This document shows, one piece after another, positions 42,589-47,080 of a stretch of DNA of 47,080 nt. The stretch's first letter is position 1. Each line of letters starts with the position of its first letter. Source of the stretch: Desulfotalea sp. (GTDB lineage Bacteria; Desulfobacterota; Desulfobulbia; Desulfobulbales; Desulfocapsaceae); contig NVXR01000039.1 in the NCBI GenBank assembly GCA_002733995.1, forward strand, positions 1 to 47,080. Direction: 5' to 3'. A program made the position numbers and the translations under genes. Below the pieces are notes generated by a model that saw nothing but the letters and a program-made list of their open reading frames with translations, searched no databases and was not told the origin of the DNA.

Positions 42589-43644
42589 CTATTTTGTACC
42601 CGTTGCAAGTTGACCGCAGGCAGCTGAAATGTCTGTGCCTCTGCTGCTTCTGATAAAGACGGTATAATGTGCTTCGAGTAAAATCTTCTGGAAAGCAAGG
42701 ATTCTTTCTTTGTCCGGGCTCTTGTAGGGAAGGGCGGAACATTCGTTGTAGGAGAGAAGATTAATTTTACAAGGGATATCCTGCAATTTTCTGCTCAGTA
42801 TCCGAGCGTCCATATCTGAATCGTTGATGCCTTTTAATAAGGTATATTCAAACATAATTCTTTTTCTCTTCTGCATGGGATAGGTTCGGCATGCCTCCAG
42901 TAACTCCTCGATGTTGTAGCGCTTATTCACAGGCATAAGACTGCTACGAACTGAATCGGTAATTGCGTGGAGTGACACCGCTAGATTAACTGTAGAGTTC
43001 TCGCCTAACTCTTTGAGTTTTGGCACTATTCCGCATGTCGAGACGGTGATTCTTCTGGCGGCAACATCCAGGCCTTTATGATTTGTTAAGATAGAGAGTG
43101 AGTCGAGCACATTGTCGAGATTGTTCAGGGGTTCTCCCATGCCCATATAGACAACATTTGTTATACGGTCAGGTCCGATAAGTTCTTCTTTGGGTTGTTC
43201 GAGAAGATAATCCCGTGCGGCACAGACCTGATTTACGATTTCGGCGACGGTGAGGTTACGGATGAAACCCATTGTTCCGGTGAGACAAAAGGTACAGCCC
43301 ATGGCACAACCCACCTGGGATGATATACAAAGTGTGTTTCTGTCGGGTTCTGGAATTAAAACAGATTCAAGGATATGGCCATCAAAAAGTCTGAAGCCAA
43401 ACTTCACACAACCGTCGCTCGCCTTTTCTAAAATCGGCTCAGTAAAGGTGGATATGTAGGCATGCTCGTCTAGGTGTGCTCTGAATACCTTCGCCAGATC
43501 AGACATTTGCGAGAATTCTTTGATGTTGGGTCTATAGAGCCATCCCATTATCTGTTTTGCTCTAAAACTCGATTGACCGATTCCCTCGACGTAGTCTACG
43601 AGTGCTTTCTCTGTAAAGTTTTTTAAATCAATTTTATCACTCAT
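42589..43644 (-). CDS. rlmN: 23S rRNA (adenine2503-C2)/tRNA methyltransferase RlmN
   Basis: A 351-residue radical SAM methyltransferase modifying A2503 of 23S rRNA. The [4Fe-4S] cysteines are 113, 117 and 120 in CAMGCTFC. The conserved catalytic cysteine is near the C-terminus in GTDISAACGQLA, and GMGEPLNNLDNVL is typical. The length is normal. The start is 2 bases after the stop of the upstream radical SAM gene, so they are translationally coupled. It is the last gene of the trmL-serC-radical SAM-rlmN series on the minus strand. Confidence 0.97.
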   Translation of the reverse strand: MSDKIDLKNFTEKALVDYVEGIGQSSFRAKQIMGWLYRPNIKEFSQMSDLAKVFRAHLDEHAYISTFTEPILEKASDGCVKFGFRLFDGHILESVLIPEPDRNTLCISSQVGCAMGCTFCLTGTMGFIRNLTVAEIVNQVCAARDYLLEQPKEELIGPDRITNVVYMGMGEPLNNLDNVLDSLSILTNHKGLDVAARRITVSTCGIVPKLKELGENSTVNLAVSLHAITDSVRSSLMPVNKRYNIEELLEACRTYPMQKRKRIMFEYTLLKGINDSDMDARILSRKLQDIPCKINLLSYNECSALPYKSPDKERILAFQKILLEAHYTVFIRSSRGTDISAACGQLATGTK

Positions 43645-43646
43645 AT

Positions 43647-44516
43647 CTATAACGCTCGCCTGTATTCTGGTACTGTTTCAATGCTGCCTTTAATAGCTTT
43701 GGATATTTGTTCAAGCAGCGGTGTTTGGTCTTTGGGTAATCTTCCGGCTAGTGGTAGATAGCTGGAGGCATGGTTTGCATGGAATTGACAACGTAAGCCG
43801 TTGAGATTCTCGAGAAGATGGTAGAGCTCTTTTAATATATCAATTGGGGAGACAAGGCTAAAAGAGCCGTCGGTAATGTTTTGTGCAAGTGGGGTGTTTT
43901 CAAGAATCATCAGGGTCAAGACTGCAATCTGATTGGGTTGCATACGGTTCAAAGTAGTGGCCGTCTGGAAGGCGTGTTGTTTGGAAAGTTGTATGCCGCC
44001 GAGGCCGAGAAGAACGGTAACGGAAAGGAACAATCCCGCGGTTCTTACTCTTTGGCCGGATTCAATCATGCTTGTAGACGTCTCGTTTTTCTTCACCATC
44101 TGTAACACTTCGTCACAGCCGCTTTCAAGACCCATATAAATACGATCCAGCCCCAATGCCTTGAGCTCTTGTAAATCAGTAAGGCTCTTACTGCGGATTG
44201 CTTTTGCACTACCATAGAGACTCACTTTGTTCACCCATGGCAGGGTACGTTTGATATCGCTCAGTAAGGTAATAAGTTTTTTCAGAGGCAAGATGAGAAC
44301 ATCGCCATCGGCTAGGAATAACCGCTTTTGATTCTTGCAGTGATTGCTGGCGAACTCAAGGTCTTGTTTTACAATCCCGTAATCTTTGATTGTAAAAGGT
44401 TGTTCCTTGTATGCCCCACAAAAAGTACATTTGTTATGGGAGCATCCGGTCGTGACCTGGAGGATGATAGAATTTGCCTCGCTGGGCGGCCGGATGATGT
44501 TGCCTGTGTAGTGCAT
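43647..44516 (-). CDS. Radical SAM protein of unknown function
   Basis: A 289-residue radical SAM/Elp3-like protein. The cluster motif is CSHNKCTFC, cysteines at 25, 30 and 33, with the C-x4-C-x2-C spacing of a known subgroup. LADGDVLIL and GLDRIYMGLESGCDEVL are typical later elements. There is no extra domain such as B12-binding, TRAM or SPASM. It is packed between serC and rlmN on the same strand, which gives no clear functional clue. The substrate is unknown. Confidence 0.85.
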   Translation of the reverse strand: MHYTGNIIRPPSEANSIILQVTTGCSHNKCTFCGAYKEQPFTIKDYGIVKQDLEFASNHCKNQKRLFLADGDVLILPLKKLITLLSDIKRTLPWVNKVSLYGSAKAIRSKSLTDLQELKALGLDRIYMGLESGCDEVLQMVKKNETSTSMIESGQRVRTAGLFLSVTVLLGLGGIQLSKQHAFQTATTLNRMQPNQIAVLTLMILENTPLAQNITDGSFSLVSPIDILKELYHLLENLNGLRCQFHANHASSYLPLAGRLPKDQTPLLEQISKAIKGSIETVPEYRRAL

Positions 44517-44527
44517 ATATTTATAGC

Positions 44528-45613
44528 TTAAGCTGGATTAGCTGCCTCGAAGTCTTGCATAAATGTAACCAGCTTTACCACGCCTGCTTTGGGGAATGCA
44601 TTGTAAACCGAAGCACGACATCCACCGATGGATCGATGTCCCTTGAGGCCGCATAAACCAATTTTGTTGGCTTCTGCGATGAACTTTGCTTCAAGTTCAG
44701 CTGTGGGCAGATTGAAAGAGATATTCATAAGAGAGCGCGACTCTTTTTCAGCATGGCCCCTGTAGTAACTGCCTGCGTCAATAGCCGTGTAGAGAAGTTG
44801 GGCTTTCTCTCTGTTTATTTTTGCAATTGCCTCAACTCCACCGAGTTTCTTTAGCCATTTGAGCACTTCGGAAACGACATAGATCGGAAAGCAAGGAGGC
44901 GTGTTAAACATTGAGTCCTTGTCCGCATGGGTGGAATAGCTGAGCATGGTCGGGGTGCCCTCGGGTGTTCTTTTGAGGAGATCTTCCCTGATAATAACAA
45001 TGGTAACTCCAGCAGGACCAAGATTCTTTTGGGCGCCAGCGAATATAACGCCATATTTTTTTACATCGACAGGACGGGAAAGGATGTCTGAGCTCATGTC
45101 ACATACGAGCATTTTCTCACTTACCGGAGTTTCGAGAAATTCAGTGCCGTAGATGGTGTTGTTTGATACATAATAGAGGTACTCAGAATCATCTGCAACC
45201 TGGTATTCACTATCTTTTGGGACACGGTTAAAGGTTGTGTCTTCGCTGGAGAAGGCAACGTCAATATCACCAAAAAGCTTGGCTTCCTTGATGGACTTTT
45301 TAGCCCATGTACCCGTATTAAGATAGGTCGCTTTTTTGCCTTTACCAAGAAGATTCATGGGAACCATAAAGAATTGCGAAGAGGCACCGCCCTGCAAAAA
45401 GAGTACTTTGTAGTTTTCGGGGATGTGTAGAAGCTCTCTTAAGAGGGACTCCGCTTCACTGGCCACGGCCATGAATTCTTTTGAACGATGACTGATCTCA
45501 ATAAGGCCAATACCTGTAGATTGAAAATTTACTACATCCTTCCCTACTTTTTCGAGAACTTCTAATGGAAGGGTGGCTGGGCCTGGGCTAAAGTTAAAGA
45601 CTCGATCAGTCAT
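44528..45613 (-). CDS. serC: Phosphoserine aminotransferase
   Basis: A 361-residue PLP enzyme making 3-phosphoserine from 3-phosphohydroxypyruvate and glutamate in serine biosynthesis. FNFSPGPATLP opens the protein, SHRSKEF and LQGGASSQFFMVPMNL follow. The PLP lysine is Lys196 in FAGAQKNLGPAG, and GLKGHRSIGGCRASVYNA is the C-terminal signature. An AAGGAG site precedes the ATG. It lies between trmL and a radical SAM gene on the same strand. Confidence 0.97.
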   Translation of the reverse strand: MTDRVFNFSPGPATLPLEVLEKVGKDVVNFQSTGIGLIEISHRSKEFMAVASEAESLLRELLHIPENYKVLFLQGGASSQFFMVPMNLLGKGKKATYLNTGTWAKKSIKEAKLFGDIDVAFSSEDTTFNRVPKDSEYQVADDSEYLYYVSNNTIYGTEFLETPVSEKMLVCDMSSDILSRPVDVKKYGVIFAGAQKNLGPAGVTIVIIREDLLKRTPEGTPTMLSYSTHADKDSMFNTPPCFPIYVVSEVLKWLKKLGGVEAIAKINREKAQLLYTAIDAGSYYRGHAEKESRSLMNISFNLPTAELEAKFIAEANKIGLCGLKGHRSIGGCRASVYNAFPKAGVVKLVTFMQDFEAANPA

Positions 45614-45673
45614 TGTTCTGTCTCCTTGTTGGGGTAAATCTTAATTAAAATGTTTTGCTTGCGAAAGAGGTGC

Positions 45674-46144
45674 CTACCGGCTTGAAACCTGGCGCAAAGC
45701 CTCATATAAGACGATTCCGGCAGTCATGGCAAGATTAAGACTGCGGATATTAGAGTTTTGCATAGGCAGAGTGTAACAGCGATCATGATAAAATTCCAGC
45801 GTCTCTTTGGGTAGGCCTTTGGTTTCTTTACCGAAAACGAGGAACGAACCTTCTTTAAAGGAGGCTTCAGTGTAGCTCGTTTTAGTTTTGGTGGTAAAGA
45901 AGAAGAGATCTGTTTCTTTTTGCGCCTGCATAAACTGGTCGAAACTATCCCAATGTTGAATCTGTACATGTTTCCAGTAATCGAGACCGGCCCTTTTAAG
46001 GTGCTTGTCGTCGGTACTGAACCCCAATGGGTGTACAAGGTGTAAAACAGTATTGGTCGCTCCGCATAATCGCGCTATGGATCCGGTGTTGGGAGGGATT
46101 TCTGGCTCAACGAGTACTATATTTAATGATGTCGTATTTTTCAT
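45674..46144 (-). CDS. trmL: tRNA (cytidine(34)-2'-O)-methyltransferase
   Basis: A 156-residue SPOUT methyltransferase of the TrmL/YibK type, which 2'-O-methylates the wobble base of certain tRNA(Leu). The N-terminus NIVLVEPEIPPNTGSIARLCGA, the middle LVFGKETKGLP and the C-terminal knot MQNSNIRSLNLAMTAGIVLYEALRQ are the family's three motifs. The length is standard. The ribosome site is weak. It is the first gene of the minus-strand series with serC, and its start faces the ComEA-like gene; the perfect palindrome CCATTGCAATGG (46191-46202) lies in the shared promoter region. Confidence 0.93.
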   Translation of the reverse strand: MKNTTSLNIVLVEPEIPPNTGSIARLCGATNTVLHLVHPLGFSTDDKHLKRAGLDYWKHVQIQHWDSFDQFMQAQKETDLFFFTTKTKTSYTEASFKEGSFLVFGKETKGLPKETLEFYHDRCYTLPMQNSNIRSLNLAMTAGIVLYEALRQVSSR

Positions 46145-46290
46145 GTCGCTTTTGTAATTATATTCAGGAAAAGAGAAGTATCGTTTATAACCATTGCAAT
46201 GGTATAAAACAATGCTAAAGCATTACTTTCTGCAAGCGGTAGAATTGAAAAGATGATTAATTTCCCGTGCTGGTATGTTGTGAAAAACAG

Positions 46291-46737
46291 ATGAACAAAA
46301 CAAAAAGAGAAGTAAAGTCTACTAAAAGAAAACAGCATGACGTTAGATTTGTTATTGTTTTTATCGTAATCCTCTGCATTTACGTGGGTGCAATTGTTGG
46401 TGGTCGGGCGCAGACGTCAACGGAGCCGGGATGTCAGCAGCTAGATTTTGGCAAATCATATCTTGTTTCTGTTCAATGTGACGCTATAGTAGATGCTTCT
46501 CCGGAGAATAACAAATCCTCAGACATGCCTGTATTCTTCTTTGAACCAATCCCGATTAATCACGCAAGTTTTGCACTTTTGCAAACGGTGAGAGGGGTAG
46601 GGCCAAAACTTGCTCAACAAATCATCCAGCATAGAGAGGAGTTTGGTTTATTTACAAGCGTTGACTCGATACGCAGTTTAACAAGGGTAGGGGAGAAGCG
46701 TTCCCGCTACCTGGCAACTCAATTTTCTTTTGATTAA
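46291..46737 (+). CDS. ComEA-like helix-hairpin-helix protein
   Basis: A 148-residue protein from the ATG at 46291; a GTG at 46267 would add eight residues. One transmembrane helix (FVIVFIVILCIYVGAIVGG, about residues 20-40) anchors it, with the C-terminal part outside. The end (about 95-148) is a helix-hairpin-helix DNA-binding unit: INHASFALLQTVRGVGPKLA and IRSLTRVGEKRSRYL. This layout is like ComEA, which binds incoming DNA during transformation, though small HhH proteins of this type are common and not always competence genes. miaA follows after 3 bases. Confidence 0.8.
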   Translation: MNKTKREVKSTKRKQHDVRFVIVFIVILCIYVGAIVGGRAQTSTEPGCQQLDFGKSYLVSVQCDAIVDASPENNKSSDMPVFFFEPIPINHASFALLQTVRGVGPKLAQQIIQHREEFGLFTSVDSIRSLTRVGEKRSRYLATQFSFD

Positions 46738-46740
46738 ATA

Positions 46741-47080
46741 GTGGAAAATAAAACAAATTTACCCCAGGTATTAGTTCTGATAGGACCAACGGCTATCGGT
46801 AAGACCGCATTGTCTTTAGACCTAGCTCAGCATTTTAATTGCGAAATAATCAGTGTAGATTCCATGCAGGTATATAGATACATGGATATTGGTACTGCCA
46901 AAGCAAGTAGCGCTGAAAGGGCGCTTGTGCCACACCATCTCATTGATGTCGTGGATCCAGATGAAGATTATGATGCCGCCAGATTTACAAAAGATGCGAC
47001 GCGATTGATCAAAGAAATCACCGCCAGGGGCAAACTGCCTCTGCTTACGGGGGGTACTGGACTTTATCTGAAATCACTTC
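46741..47080 (+). CDS. miaA: tRNA dimethylallyltransferase (5' part)
   Basis: The N-terminal 113 residues of MiaA, which prenylates A37 of tRNAs reading U-starting codons. The GTG at 46741 gives a normal start (VENKTNLPQVLVLIGPT). The P-loop is GPTAIGKT, followed by ISVDSMQVYRYMDIGTAK and VPHHLIDVVDPDEDYDAARF, all diagnostic. The gene runs off the window edge. No good ribosome site is visible; being 3 bases past the ComEA-like stop it may be translationally coupled. Confidence 0.95.
   Translation, partial: MENKTNLPQVLVLIGPTAIGKTALSLDLAQHFNCEIISVDSMQVYRYMDIGTAKASSAERALVPHHLIDVVDPDEDYDAARFTKDATRLIKEITARGKLPLLTGGTGLYLKSL

Overview
The window looks like chromosome of an anaerobic, respiring Gram-negative bacterium of the Desulfobacterota, probably a marine sulfate reducer of the Desulfobulbales/Desulfotalea type. 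This is an inference. It rests on the protein style, the rubrerythrin, the cytosolic butyrate/isobutyrate oxidation set, a type II (eukaryotic-like) NADP isocitrate dehydrogenase, many radical SAM enzymes, and a single-domain Old Yellow Enzyme with a cysteine cluster. No rRNA, tRNA or CRISPR array was seen.

Layout. 1-2008: the tail of an unrecognised gene, then glmS. 2009-3770: a decayed stretch with an interrupted ORF, a SHOCT-type lipoprotein, a phage-type VVA0879-family gene and an IS3-family transposase remnant. 3770-5762 (minus): a TudS-like desulfidase, a polar amino-acid binding protein and its permease, with no ATPase. 6432-12510 (plus): a complete polar amino-acid ABC transporter, two divergent KamA-type radical SAM/PLP aminomutases and an RpiR regulator. 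13023-15020: a chemoreceptor. 15278-19696 (minus): a DUF1499 membrane protein, a MITE-like element, a rubrerythrin, an Old Yellow Enzyme reductase, an MDR reductase and a TetR regulator with a duplicated operator-like sequence.

20363-34187 reads as an isobutyrate/butyrate degradation island: fused mutase IcmF, a TetR regulator, an acyl-CoA synthetase, thiolase, 3-hydroxyacyl-CoA dehydrogenase, an M24 peptidase-like protein, a DUF6125-like protein, enoyl-CoA hydratase, acyl-CoA dehydrogenase and a small nitroreductase. Isobutyrate would be activated, rearranged to butyryl-CoA by IcmF, oxidised through crotonyl-CoA, 3-hydroxybutyryl-CoA and acetoacetyl-CoA, and cleaved to two acetyl-CoA. A repeated palindrome in the acs/thiolase divergent region is a likely operator for the TetR regulator.

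34690-38861 is a compact cluster: a nucleotidyltransferase, a PLP aminotransferase, a CDP-alcohol phosphatidyltransferase and an ATP-grasp ligase, behind a near-consensus sigma-70 promoter. It resembles a split PntC plus head-group transferase and may make an unusual aminated phospholipid or phosphonolipid head group. The rest is housekeeping: FAD glycerol-3-phosphate dehydrogenase, icd, rlmN, a radical SAM protein, serC, trmL, a ComEA-like protein and the start of miaA.

The best candidates for undescribed biology are the KamA-pair/ABC-transporter locus and the NTase-aminotransferase-CDP-alcohol transferase-ATP-grasp cluster.
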